Shown: positions 22,079-32,964, counted from the first letter of the stretch. The stretch is DNA of 64,000 bases from Prorocentrum cordatum (GCA_963575745.1 CAUYUJ010003003.1:202001-266000); one strand, 5' to 3'. Notes: a model not told the origin generated them from the sequence alone. Program-made: numbers and translations.

Positions 22079-22663
22079 ACATGGACTGTGAGATCGATTG
22101 TCATATCGATAGTGAGATCGATAATGAGTCCGAATGTGAGATCGATTGTGAGATCGATGGTGAGATCGATTGTGGGATCGGTAGTCACATCGATTGTGAG
22201 ATCGATCGAATGAAATAGATCGAGTGATATCGATTGTGAGATCGATCGAATGAGATCGATCGAGCGAGACCGATAGTGAGATCGATAGTGAGACCTATCG
22301 AGTGAGACGTTGGTTCCTCCCCCCCCAAACCTCCTTATCACTCGAAGGGTGGTCGTCGGAGGTGAGGGGGTGAGATGGAAGTGGAACGGAAAGCCCCCCC
22401 ACTGGGAAATCGGTTTCAATTTGGTGCTCGTGCGTGCCGTGCGTGCGGGCGAGGCGAAACTGCGTGGGCGGGCGAGAAGAGAATCTCCTCCGGCTGAGGC
22501 GCGGCCGGACCAAATCATTCCTTTCCGGGGGCCGGTGGCCCGCGGTGTCCCGCCGGTGTCCCGCCTCCGGCTGAGGCGCGGCCGGACCAAATGATTCCTT
22601 TCCGGGGGCCCGTGGCCCGCGGTGTCCCACCGTTGTCCCGCCGGGGTCCCGTCGGTGTCCCGA
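22079..22663 (+). repeat. Composite repeat D, copy D2
   Basis: Order: ATCGAT-rich block (GTGAGATCGATAGTGAGATC type, 22082-22310), GTTGGTTCCTCCCCCC, CCTCCTTATCACTCGAAGG, GGTCGTCGGAGGTGAGGGGG, AAATCGGTTTC, GCGAGGCGAAACTGCGTGGG, then two copies of GAGGCGCGGCCGGACCAAAT and GTGTCCCG repeats. Each ATCGAT is a 6-bp palindrome. Confidence 0.9.
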
Positions 22664-22680
22664 TGATGATGATGATGATA

Positions 22681-22719
<39 letters not shown>

Positions 22720-22945
22720 TCGATGATGATGATGATGCTGATGATGATGATGATGATGTCGATGATGATGATGATGCTGATGGTGATGGTGGTGATGATG
22801 ATGGTGTCCCAGTGATGATGCTGATGTTGACGGTGTTGATGATGATGATGATGATGCTGGCGGAGATGATGGCCATGGTGGTGATGATGAAGGTGTCCCG
22901 ATGATGATGTTGATGCTGGTGTTGCTAATGATGACGGCGTCCGGA

Positions 22946-22976
<31 letters not shown>

Positions 22977-23594
22977 GATGATGATGATGTTGATGGTCCT
23001 GATGATGTTGATGATGGTAAGAGATGAGATGATGATGCTGATGCTGATGATGAGGTGATGATGATGGTGTCCCGATGATGATGGTGATGCTGAGGTTGAT
23101 GATGCGGTTGATCATGATGGTGATGATGATGGTGTCCCGATGATGATGATGATGATGAGGTTGATGATAATGACGATGGTGGTGTCCCGATGATGATGGT
23201 GATGCTGAGGATGATGATGAGGTGATGATGATGTAGATGATGGTGGCCCGATGATGATGAAGATGATGATGATGTTGATGATGAAGATGGTGGCCCTATG
23301 ATGATGATGATGGTGATGATGATGATGGTGACGATGATGATGGTGTCCTGATGATGATGATGATGTTGATGATGATGTTGCTGATGATGATGGTCTCCCG
23401 GTGATGGTGATGTTGATGATGTTGCTCATGATGATGATGAGATGATGATGGTGTTGGTGGTGTTCCAATGTTGATGATGATGATGATGGTGTCCCGATGA
23501 TGATGATGATGTTGATGATGGTGGTGACGATGATGGTGTCCCGATGATGATGATGATGGTGATGATGATGTTGATGATGGTGATGATGATTCTA

Positions 23595-23669
<75 letters not shown>

Positions 23670-23729
23670 GTACCCCGATGCTAATGATGTCGGTGACGTT
23701 AATGACGATAATTTTGATGATGTTGACGT
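22664..23729 (+). repeat. GAT satellite, block 2
   Basis: Same GATGATG/GGTGTCCCG composition as block 1; the purest GAT run is about 23593-23668. Confidence 0.95.
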
Positions 23730-24360
23730 TGATTCTGAGATCGATTGTGATATCGATAGTGAGATCGAGTGAGACCGAATGTGAGATCGATTGTGAGATC
23801 AGCAGTGAGATCGATAGTGAGATCGATAGTCAGATTGATTGTGAGATCGATCGAATGAAATAGATCAAGTGAGATCGATTGTGAGATCGATCGAGTGAGA
23901 TCGATCGAGCGAGACCGATAGTGAGATCGATAGTGAGATCGATAGTGAGACCGATCGAGTGAGACGTTGGATCCTCCTTCCCCTCGAACCTCCTTATTAC
24001 CCGAAGGGTGGTCGTACAGGTAAAGGTCGGAGGTGAGGGGGTGAGATCGAAGTGGAACGGAGAGCCCCCGTACCGGGAAATCGATTTCGGTTTCGTGTTC
24101 GTGCGTGCCGTGCGGGCGAGGCGAAGCTGCGTGGGCGGGCGAGAGGAAAGTCTCCTGTGGCTGAGGCGCGGCCGGGCCAAATGCCCGCCGGTGTCCCGCT
24201 GGTGTCCCGTGTGGCTGAGGCGCGGCCGGACCAAATGACTCCCTTCCGGGCGGCCGGTGGCCCGCGGTGTTCCGCCGGTGTCCCGCGGTGCCCCGCGGAG
24301 ACCCGCGGTGTCCCGCGGTGTCCCGCGGTGTCCCGCCGGTGTCCCGCGGTGCCCCGCGAG
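23730..24360 (+). repeat. Composite repeat D, copy D3
   Basis: Same block order as D2. Its entry sequence (GATTGTGATATCGATAGTGA) and flanking GAT satellite line up with D2 and D4. It also has an expanded CCCGCGGTGTCCCGC run at about 24250-24355. Confidence 0.9.
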
Positions 24361-24383
24361 GATGATGATGATGAAATGATGAC

Positions 24384-24415
<32 letters not shown>

Positions 24416-25154
24416 GATGATGATGATGGTGTCCCGATGAAGATGGTGATGATGTTGATGATGGTGTCGATGAGAATGAAAGTGTCCCGATGATGAGGAT
24501 GATGATGCTCATGATGATTATGTTGATGATGATGACGATGATGGTGTCCCGATGATGATGATGATTCCGATGATGTTGGTGATGATGATATTGATGGAAA
24601 TGGTGTCCCGGCGATAATGATGTTGATGATGATGATGTTGATGATGATTATGGTGTCCCGATGATGATGCTGATGATGATGGTGGTGATGATGATGGTGA
24701 TGCTGATGGTGTCCCGATGATGATAATAATGATAATGACGATGTTGATGATGATGTTGCTCATGGTGATGATGGTGCCCCAATGATGATGACGTTGTTCT
24801 TGGTGATGATGATGTCGATGATGATGATGATGATGCGATGATCATGTTGATGATAATGTTGATGATGAGAACGATGGTGATCATGATGGTGTCCCGATTA
24901 TGATTGTGATTCAGATGATGCTGCTGATGATGATGACGATGACTGTGTCCCGATGATGATGATGTTGATGATGAGATGATGATGGTGATGATGATGCTGA
25001 TGATGTTGTCCCGATGATGATGCTGACGTTGATGGTGATGTTTATGATCATGAAGATGATGATGATGACGGTGCCCTCATGATGATGACGATGTTGGTGA
25101 TGATGTTGATGTTGATGATGTTGATGATGATGCTGATGCTGATGCTGATGATGA
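24361..25154 (+). repeat. GAT satellite, block 3
   Basis: GATGATG runs with GGTGTCCCGATGATG interruptions. Confidence 0.95.
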
Positions 25155-25425
25155 TGACGTTGATTGTGAGAGCGACTGTGATATCGATAGTGAGATCGAT
25201 ATTGAGGCCGAATGTGAGATCGATTGTGTGATCGATTGTGAGATCGATTGTGAGATTAATTGTGAGATCGATCGAATGAGATAGATCGAGTGATATCGAT
25301 TGTGAGATCGATCGAGCGAGACCGATAGTGAGAGCGATACTGAGATCGATAGTGAGACCGATCGAGTGAGACGTTGGTTCCCCCCCCCCCAACCTCCTTA
25401 TCACCCAAAGGGTGGTCGTATAGGT
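25155..25425 (+). repeat. Composite repeat D, copy D4 (truncated at an inversion point)
   Basis: ATCGAT block and CCTCCTTATCACCC-AAGGGTGGTCGTA are present, then the sequence turns back on itself at about 25426-25430. The D body is missing. Confidence 0.85.
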
Positions 25426-25430
25426 AAACA

Positions 25431-26150
25431 TAATACCTATACGACCAACCTTCGGGTGATAAAAAGGTTGTGAGGGGGGGGAACACGGGGGGAAACCAAC
25501 ATCTGACTCAATGGATCTCTCGATCGATCTCACTCAACGGGACACCACGGGACACCACGGGACACTTGTGGATCTCACTATCGATCTCACTATCGATGTC
25601 ACTCAACGGGACACCATAGGACACCACCACGGGGCACCTCGGGACAACACATCGATCTCACTATCGATCTCAATATCAATCCCAGTATCGATCTCACTCA
25701 AGGGGACACCACGGGACACCTCGGGGCACCACATCGATCTCAATATCGATCTCACGATCGATCTAACGGGACACCACGGGACACCGCTAGGGCCACCGCC
25801 GGACGGAGGAGAATCATTGGTTTGGACTTCGCCCTAGCAACGGCGGACACCACGGGACCACGGGACACCACGGGACACCACGGGACAACGCTGGGGCCAC
25901 CGCCGGACGGAGGATAATCATTTGTCTTGACTTCGCCCTAGCAACGGCGGACACCACGGGACACCGCTAGGGCCACCGCTGGACGGTCGGAGGAGAATCA
26001 TTTGTCTTGACTTCGCCCTAGCAACGGCGGTTTCATTCCTCTCGCGCGCCCACGCAGCTTCGCCTCGCCCGCACGCACGACACGAACGAAACGAAATCTC
26101 GGTTGGGGGTCTCCGTTCCACTGCGATCTCACCCCCTCGCCTCCGAACTC
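25431..26150 (-). repeat. Composite repeat D, copy D5 (inverted)
   Basis: Mirror image of D4 across about 25428: ACCTATACGACCAACC then TTCGGGTGAT, then CTCGATCGATCTCACT. It continues with ATCGATCTCACT words alternating with ACGGGACACC repeats, several GGGCCACCGC-CGGACGGAGGA words (25795-26035), and the D body in reverse to about 26150. Confidence 0.85.
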
Positions 26151-26305
26151 GGTCCGCGCGGATTTCTCGGATCCGCGCTGGACTCTCTGGCGGCGCTTCT
26201 GGCGCCGCCCTCGGCGCGCTCCGCGCTCCAGGGAAAAGGTTCCAGCGCGGATCCAACAAATCCGCGCGGAGCGACAAAAGTTAGTGTTTATGGCGTGTTG
26301 TCTTC
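26142..26305. mobile_element. Family B element, copy B1 (degenerate ends)
   Basis: Matches family B inner inverted repeats: TCCGCGCGGATTTCTCGGAT on the left and ATCCGCGCGGA then GTTTATG on the right, around a GC-rich GGCGCTTCTGGCGCC core. Left terminus missing, right terminus mutated. Confidence 0.65.
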
Positions 26306-26420
26306 TAGCACAACGATGTCCACGATGACCACGACGACCACGATGACCACGACCACCACGACGACCACGATGCCCGCGACGACCGCGATGACCACGACGA
26401 CCACGATGGCCACGACCACG
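26306..26420 (+). repeat. ACGATGACC/ACGACC minisatellite
   Basis: Short tandem words ACGATGACC, ACGACCACG and ATGGCCACG. A related diffuse pattern (CATGACC, GACCAGGAC) persists to about 26790. Confidence 0.85.
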
Positions 26421-27105
26421 AACTCATGGGAACTTCAAAACCCAGCTGGCTGGCTCTTGCGAATCGATGCGAATCGACCACCAACGGCCGATACTCGGTG
26501 CTGATCGAACCTAGGTCGGCGCTATCTCATCGATCAGCGAGCGCTGATCGGCACGAGTGCACTCTGAAGACGCAACTGCGAGGGAACCAAAAACTCCAAT
26601 GAGAACTGCCAGACCGGGATGTTGTTGGAACTTGACTCTGGCCATGGCCGTGACCAGGATGTCGCGGGATCTTGACCATGACCCCCTCCAGGGCGTCCGT
26701 ACGATGACCAGGACCATGACCAAGATGGCTCTAGACCATGACCCCCTCGAGGGAAGGAGCAGGTCGGCCACGACCACGACCATGCTGATGACCAAAATGT
26801 CGACGCCGACGGCGGCTCGAGGAAGAAGGAAGGGCACAAGCCATAAACTTTCGGGGGTCCGAAAATAACAAGGGATACGTCGACCCCTATCCCAGGCTTC
26901 GTGGGGTTTCCGAATGGACCAGAAATTCGGGGCCTAACCCTGGGATATACGATGGGGGGGTGCCCATCCTCGATAGGGGTGCGTCCGAATAGCCCCCTTG
27001 GGGTGTATCCCAGGGTTTTCCCATTCTTCTGAGCGGCCAGACTTTTCGGGCGAAACTCGGGGATTGGGGGAGAAACATCGCCCGCGAGAAAAGGCTCCAT
27101 GGAGG
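26421..27105. other. No gene recognised
   Basis: Mixed sequence with diffuse CCATGACC words; no domain in any frame. Confidence 0.35.
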
Positions 27106-27213
27106 AGCACTGGACCTCCCCATCCCTGGCGGGCGGAGCGCACCAGGGCCGGCGCCGGGGGCGCCGCAAGGGGGGGACGCAGCGCCGATCCGAGAGATCC
27201 GCGCGGAGCTCAG
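27106..27213. mobile_element. Family B element, right half (B2)
   Basis: Keeps GCGCCGATCCGAGAGATCCG and CGCGGAGCTC of the right arm plus the GCACCAGGGCCGGCGCCGG core; the left terminus is not recognisable. Confidence 0.5.
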
Positions 27214-27612
27214 ACTTGAGCAGGGACCGGCCGTCCCGGCATTCCTATAGTCATACCACGAAATATTCTTAGGACCCAAAATCAGAGCGTGAATTACCTC
27301 CCCCGCTTTCGCTTCCAGGCAAAACCAAGTCATACCACGCGCCTCCTCGTCAAGCGGCCTGACCAGTACAGGGTGCAATTTGGCATCGTTTGGTATCCCT
27401 TGGAAGCGAGGGTGGTCAAAAGCGAGGGAGGTTTGTTTTCCCCCGACAAAAATGTTCTAAGAACAAAAACAATGTTCTTAGATCATGTTAGAAACAGGAC
27501 CATCCCAGCCAGAAACGTTCTGAGAACAGTTCGTGGGCACCACAGAAGGTTCTTGGAACACTGTCTGGCGGGGCTATAGGCGAGCCGGGACGCTTCGCCA
27601 CTGTTTGACAGA
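27214..27612. mobile_element. Family C TIR element, copy C1, with nested element F1
   Basis: Left end GGCCGTCCCGGCATTCCTATAG; right end GGGCTATAGGCGAGCCGGGAC, an imperfect inverted pair. The interior holds TGTTCTTAGA and TTCTAAGAACA words shared with copies at 0.5, 46.4 and 57.8 kb. The segment 27282-27447 interrupts it and is a separate repeat (F1). Confidence 0.75.
27282..27447 (+). mobile_element. Dispersed element F, copy F1, nested in C1
   Basis: Matches 62938-63080 in reverse complement: TCAGAGCGTGA, CGCTTCCAGGCAAAACCAAG, TCATACC, CTTGGAAGCGAGGGTGGTCA and AAAGCGAGG. The two TTCC-containing blocks are partial inverted repeats of each other. Flanking AAAA on both sides may be a TSD. Confidence 0.75.
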
Positions 27613-28205
27613 CAGTGCATGTCTGTGTTACTTCTCATCCGAATGACTACAGTCGGGGCGTTGACCTAAGGAACCCTAAATAAGGATCGAGGCCCCTTTT
27701 TTCCATAAGTTAAACTTCGATTTCCGATCGAAAACATAAGGGAAACCTGAGGCAAGCCGTGAAACACTTAAGGAACGCGGAGCCCCTCCCCAACGAAAAC
27801 GGTTCCTTCCTCAGGGCCCCGACTGTATGCCCCAAATGTCGCGCGAACTCGTCCGCGCCGACATCGGCCATGGTCCGTGCCGGCCGTCGCCGACTCGCGC
27901 CAACACGGATCGACGCAAATCAGGGTGGACATCGACCAAGCTCGGCACAGACGTTCCCACGTTCAATCTTGGCCAGGCCTCGCCACCTGCTCGCGGAGTC
28001 TTCGACGATGACCACGCCTGGCCCCGACCTCTCGTCGCGGGGGTTTTCGAGGTTCGAGGTGTTCGGACGTTTCCGCTGGTTCTCGCTGGTGTTCCGGCCT
28101 CGGGATGCTTTCCAGCAGCGACGCATCGCCAAGAGCGTTCTGGTTGTGCCCAGATCGTCCAGAACGGCCGTTGGAGAACCGAGCTCGGACCCCAGAATTA
28201 TCCTG
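27613..28205. other. No gene recognised
   Basis: Frames on both strands (for example 27759-28243, plus) have fairly even composition but no domain I recognise. Confidence 0.35.
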
Positions 28206-28254
28206 GCGAAGCACCCAACCATATGCAATTGTGCATACTGCAATTGTGAATATC

Positions 28255-29575
28255 TTCTCGGTGGAGCCCCCTATGGGGCCACGAAACGTACGAGGGGTGT
28301 GCCGAAATGGGTGTGCGGGACGCATGCGGGCACACCCACTGGGGCCTTCGGTGGAGCTCCCTATGGGGCCACGAAACGTGTGAGGGGTGTGCCGAAATGG
28401 GTGTGCGGGACGCATGCGGGCACACCCACTGGGACCTTCGGCGGAGCTCCCTATGGGGCCACGGAACGCGTGAGGGGCGTGCCGAAATGGGTGTGGCTGA
28501 CGCATGCGGGCGCGGGCACTGGGGCCTTCGGCGGAGCTCCCTATGGGCCACGAAACGTGTGAGGGGTGTGCCGAAATGGGTGTGGGTGACGCATGCGGGC
28601 GCGGGCACTGGGGCCTTCGGTGGAGCTCCCTATGGAGCCACGAAACGTGTGAGGGGTGTGCCGAAATGGGTGTGGTGACGCATGCGGGCGCGGGCACTGG
28701 GGCCTTCGGTGGAGCTCCCTATGGAGCCACGAAACGTGTGAGGGGTGTGCCGAAATGGGTGTGGTGACGCATGCGGGCGCGGGCACTGGGGCCTTCGGTG
28801 GAGCTCCCTATGGAGCCACGAAACGTGTGAGGGGTGTGCCGAAATGGGTGTGGGTGACGCATGTGGGCGCGGGCACTGGGGCCTTCGGTGGAGCTCCCTA
28901 TGGAGCCACGAAACGTGTGAGGGGTGTGCCGAAATGGGTGTGGGTGACGCATGCGGGCGCGGGCACTGGGGCCTTCGGTGGAGCTCCCTATGGAGCCACG
29001 AAACGTGTGAGGGGTGTGCCGAAATGGGTGTGGGTGACGCATGCGGGCGCGGGCACTGGGGCCTTCGGTGGAGCTCCCTATGGAGCCACGAAACGTGTGA
29101 GGGGTGTGCCGAAATGGGTGTGGGTGACGCATGCGGGCGCGGGCACTGGGGCCTTCGGTGGAGCTCCCTATGGAGCCACGAAACGTGTGAGGGGTGTGCC
29201 GAAATGGGTGTGGGTGACGCATGCGGGCGCGGGCACTGGGGCCTTCGGTGGAGCTCCCTATGGAGCCACGAAACGTGTGAGGGGTGTGCCGAAATGGGTG
29301 TGGGTGACGCATGCGGGCGCGGGCACTGGGGCCTTCGGTGGAGCTCCCTATGGAGCCACGAAACGTGTGAGGGGTGTGCCGAAATGGGTGTGGGTGACGC
29401 ATGCGGGCGCGGGCACTGGGGCCTTCGGTGGAGCTCCCTATGGAGCCACGAAACGTGTGAGGGGTGTGCCGAAATGGGTGTGGGTGACGCATGCGGGCGC
29501 GGGCACTGGGTCCTTCGGTGGAGCTCCCTATGGAGCCATGAATCGTGTGAGGGGTGTGCCGAAATGGGTGTGGCT
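28255..29575 (+). repeat. 90-bp satellite array, about 15 copies
   Basis: The unit contains GGTGTGCCGAAATGGGTGTG, GACGCATGCGGGCGCGGGCA, CTGGGGCCTTCGGTGGAGCT and CCCTATGGAGCCACGAAACG. Units from about 28840 on are almost identical and exactly 90 bp apart; earlier ones are more diverged and three are 89 bp. Because 90 is divisible by three, every frame without a stop in the unit stays open, giving long ORFs on both strands (28656-29765 plus, 28745-29818 plus, 28719-29690 minus) with 30-residue repeats. This is expected of a satellite and is not evidence of a protein. Confidence 0.95.
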
Positions 29576-29650
29576 GAAGGGAGGAGGGAGGAGGGGGAGG
29601 AGGGGGAGAGGAGAGGAGGAGAGGAGAGGAGAGGAGAGGAGAGGAGAGGA
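29576..29650. repeat. GAGGA purine tract
   Basis: GGAGG/GAGGA simple repeat directly after the satellite array, as at 38206. Confidence 0.9.
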
Positions 29651-29904
29651 ACGCGGGCACCGTCTCTTCAAAACGAGGACCCAACACCACAGGATGGTTG
29701 GGAAAAACAGACGACGGGAGGAAAGTCGGAGGAGGGACACTCGAGACAACGGCCGCCCTCTCTAGCGCTCACCGTCCTCCCCTGGGCATCCCGGAGGTGT
29801 CTCGTCGCCGCGGCCTGATCCGCCTCGAGGCACTGGCCAGGATGCACCCCTCTAGGATCGGCGTGGGGATTGCTGAGGAGGTGGTGGTTATCAGTGGACA
29901 GGAG

Positions 29905-30115
29905 AGCCCAGAATCGAATCGATAAGTCGGATCGGCGATCGAAATGGATCGGATCGGCGGAAATCGGCAGCCGAGTCGGGAAAAGTCGGATCGGTAGACA
30001 TCGGCAGGTTCGTAGGCCTCCATTGAGAAATCGGATCCGAAATCGGAATCCGAAGTCGAATCGAATCGGAATCGGACTCCGTTGAAACCGAATCGAATCG
30101 AATCGGAGACATCGA
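29905..30115. repeat. Dispersed repeat P, copy P1
   Basis: TCGGATCGG/AATCGGAATC-rich block with GCAGCCGAGTCGGGA, TCGGCAGG, GGCCTCCATTGAGA and a TCGAATCG-rich end. It matches 47825-48040 (GTAGCCGAGTCGGGAGA, TTCGGCAGG, GGCCTCGATGGAGA). Confidence 0.7.
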
Positions 30116-30123
30116 AATGAGCC

Positions 30124-30253
30124 CTGAGTGGATGCCGAGGTGGCGGCCACCTGACCCAATCTAGCTCCTAAGTGGGTTACACACGTCCAGTGGCACGTGT
30201 AACCCGCTCATAAGCTAGGTGCGGCCGAATCTGATCCACCTTGGCATCCACTG
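30124..30253. mobile_element. Short foldback element Q
   Basis: Outer inverted repeat AGTGGATGCCGAGGTGG / CCACCTTGGCATCCACT and inner pair TAGCTCCTAAGTGGGTTACAC / GTGTAACCCGCTCATAAGCTA around ACGTCCAGTGGCACGT. It can fold almost end to end. Confidence 0.75.
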
Positions 30254-30549
30254 CTGAGCCGCCCATCCACTTTAGCCCCCCCGCGCCCATCCCAGCAGGA
30301 GCGGTCTGGAAACCGACGCAGTGCTACAGCGACAGCTCTACTTTGCAGGACCGAACACGCAAGTGCTGCTGCGGGAACACGATTTGAAACAACCTGAGGC
30401 GCGGAAACGAGGCCAGATTTGCAACGGGAGCACGATTTTGAATGATCGAAGCGCGGAAATGAGGGCGGCGCTACAGCGTGAACATCATGTTGGAAGAACA
30501 AGAGACGACCGGATGGAGAAAAACAGAAAATTAAAATTAGCCCGATGAC
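30254..30549. other. No gene; partial internal duplication
   Basis: Two similar stretches, GGAACACGATTTGAAACAAC...GCGCGGAAACGAGG and GGGAGCACGATTTTGAATGA...GCGCGGAAATGAGG, follow one another. Otherwise unassigned. Confidence 0.4.
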
Positions 30550-31105
30550 AAATCCAACCATATGCAGCTGCGGGTACCGCGAGGGAGATGAGACGAAAGA
30601 AGGGGGCGCGCAAACTCCGAATAACGCACGCGGTGCAGCTCTCCATAGGGCCACGGACCGTGTGAGGGGTGTGCCGAGATGAGGGTGGAACTGCATGCGA
30701 ACCCTGCCACTGGGGCCTTCGGTGGAGCTTCCTCTGGGGCCACGAGCGGTGTGAGGGGTGTGCCGAAATGAGGGTGGAACTGCATGCGAACCCTGCCACT
30801 GAGTTATTCGATGGAGCTCCCTATGGGGCCACGAACCGTCTGAGAGGTGCGCCGAGGTGAATGTGAAACTGCACGCGAACCTTGCCGCTGGGGCCTTCGG
30901 TGGAGCTCCCTATGGGGCCACGAACCGTGTGAAGGGTGCGCCGAAAATGGGGTGGAACTGCATGCGAAGCCCGCCAGTGTGACGCTCGGTGGAGCTATGG
31001 GGCCACGAACCGTGTGAGAAGGACACCGATATGGGGGCGGAACTGCATGCGAACCCTGCCACTGGGGCCTTCGATGGAGCTCCCCATGGAGCCACGAGAC
31101 GTGTT
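30550..31105 (+). repeat. Composite satellite unit 2, left part
   Basis: Leader with ATCCAACCATATGCA, then about five diverged satellite copies (30640-31105) of the GAACTGCATGCGAACCCTGCC variant. It stops at about 31105, where the LINE's 3' end begins, and resumes in the same orientation at 37795. Confidence 0.75.
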
Positions 31106-31199
31106 AGGGAGAGACAAGCGAGAGTGCGCCCAAGTCGCCCGAACGCAAACGCTGAGGGAAAAAAGGGGCGAAGCGGGGCGGGGCCGACCACCGAGCCGT

Positions 31200-31370
31200 T
31201 ATCGCGGCGGCGTGCCTTCCCGCATCCTCTTGATACGGTGCTTCTGCACAGCTACGGTCGGGGGGGGGTCTGAAGGGCCCTTGCAGGGCCACTTGAGGCG
31301 CACCACTTGACCAGCGTTCGCAGCACGCGACGCCGTTGACCTCAGCCACCCCATGGCCGAGGTCGTGGAA
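31200..31370 (-). pseudogene. LINE C-terminal Cys-rich segment
   Basis: Reads LFHDLGHGVAEVNGVACCER, followed in the next frame by GQVVRLKWPCKGPSDP. An H-x-n-C-x2-C-type finger followed by a Trp-Pro-Cys turn would fit a LINE C-terminal zinc finger; the frame change falls inside it. Confidence 0.5.
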
Positions 31371-32035
31371 GAGGGCCCAAGCCGCAGACCCCCGGCCCCA
31401 GAGCCCCACGCCCGAGGCCCACGGGGGTCCGACGGGCCCCACCACACGATGGCCCAGGCCACAGGGCACGATCGGCGACCACCGCCGAGGCCGACCCCCC
31501 CCCGAAGCAGAGCCCTCCGCCCCAAGAGGGCCGGGCTCTCCATCGGCGGGGGTCAGCGCCCAGGAGCCCCCACCGCCAGGCCCCACGGGAGCCCCTGCCG
31601 AACCCTCGGGTTCAAGGGCAGCCTCCTCAAGCAGCCCGCAGGCCGCCTCCACCGCCGCGCGAGCCCCCTCGGGCACAGCCGGCGCCCTACCATTGGGCCC
31701 CCGCCCCAAAAAAAAACGAGTCGCTTTCCAGAGGTCGAACGGGGCAGGGCGGCAAAGGGCGGCAACGGGGATGAGACAGCGGAGCCCGGTGTCCGTTCTG
31801 GTGGAGGTGCCGCACTCTTGGCGTCGCCATTATCCTCTGGTCTTGCAGTGCCAGAGGTAGTGACCACCAGGTCCAGCAATTGAGACGACAGGCGCGCACA
31901 GCTCGGGCTGGGCGGCTCTCGGTCTAGCAGCCTCCGACGACGACTCCGACGAGCACAAACCAGGCCCAATGAGGCGATTCCTTCAGGGCCGAGCAATGCA
32001 GAACAGCCGCCCCGCGGCCGACCGAGTCACGCGAC
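31371..32035 (-). other. LINE inter-domain region
   Basis: Between RNase H and the Cys-rich tail. Pro/Ala/Arg-rich low-complexity readings and no domain. Confidence 0.35.
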
Positions 32036-32039
32036 GCCC

Positions 32040-32500
32040 GCAGCGTTGCAAAGAAATCGGCCCACGCATTCCCTAAAGCATAGCAGTAAGGGGGCCCTGC
32101 TCAGGTCCGAGGCAGACGGCATCATCGAGGTCCTTATGAGCGGGGCACCAGTGCACAGCAGGGCGGGCCCCTCCCTGAGACTCGGCTACAGCAGGGATCT
32201 GTCTCCACACTGACGCATTCTTGCCTGCAATACTGGTGGCGACCAACCTTCATTCATATGCTTCCTGGGCAAGGCCAAGAAGATCCGTGACAACGCACGC
32301 AGCATGGCACGCAACATCGCCACCCGCTCGGCTTCGCCAACTGTCTGGCTTTGCCCCGCTAGCCGCCCATCGCAGGCGCGCAGTGGGAGTCCTGCGTCAG
32401 ACATCTGGGCGAAAGCCCATCCGCAACTGCGAATTGCTGGCTGGTTTGATCACCTCCCCGAGCCGTCCGTGAACACGACGTTGCCTCGCTGGCTCGGGGG
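32040..32500 (-). pseudogene. LINE RNase H domain remnant
   Basis: Three hallmark segments are visible in order on the minus strand: GNVVFTDGSG (about 32455-32485), the first catalytic Asp strand; LAGQSQTVGEAERVAMLRAM (about 32300-32365), the Glu-bearing helix; and HWCPAHKDLDDAV then GNAWADFFATLRASR (about 32035-32165), the C-terminal His and Asp. The catalytic residues look intact but the segments are in different frames. Confidence 0.85.
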
Positions 32501-32964
32501 CGGTCCAATCGCCCCACCAGGAAATCGGTGGGCCCCGAAGTGGCTGCGCGCGAGGGCCCGGCAAAAGCGGCATGTCCACCGACAGCCCAAAACTGCGTGG
32601 ATCTGAAATCCCGCGGCGCCCGGTCGAGCCCTGGGCCCAAGAACCATCTCGAATTGTAACGTGAACTTCTGCGACGGGCACCTCCTCTTCTCCGTCAAGA
32701 AGTGTCTCCCGCAGCGAAGGGCGCTCCAAGAGAAGGCGGCCCACGGACTCGCATGGGGCTCCGCGCCATCGACGCGTTGGATCAGGCGCGTGCCCAGCAA
32801 CATGCGAACGATCTTTCTGCCACCAAGAATTGGCCCACAAGGGTCGAATGATCCCGGCCGACTTCGCGGTCTTGAGCGCGGCTCCCCCGGACCCGACCGA
32901 GGCCCGGATCCCGCGGGGCCACAACTCGCAACCGACCAGGACATCGGGAAAATGTGCCTGGATC

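Larger units (their letters stand above)
28206..29706 (+). repeat. Composite satellite unit 1
   Basis: Three parts in order: a leader with CCAACCATATGCA, a 90-bp satellite array, a GAGGA purine tract (29576-29650), and a tail with CTCTTCAAAACGAGG and CCCAACACCACAGGAT (29663-29706). The same order recurs at 30550-38448, so the whole composite appears to have been duplicated as a block. Confidence 0.75.

Noticed and set aside
21203-23115. Open frames coding poly-Asp, poly-Met or poly-His
   Set aside because: Translation of the GAT satellite and the ATCGAT block; the frame content follows from the repeat.
28656-29818. Three ORFs of over 300 codons with perfect 30-residue repeats
   Set aside because: A 90-bp satellite without stops keeps frames open on both strands at once, and diverged copies elsewhere are not frame-conserved.
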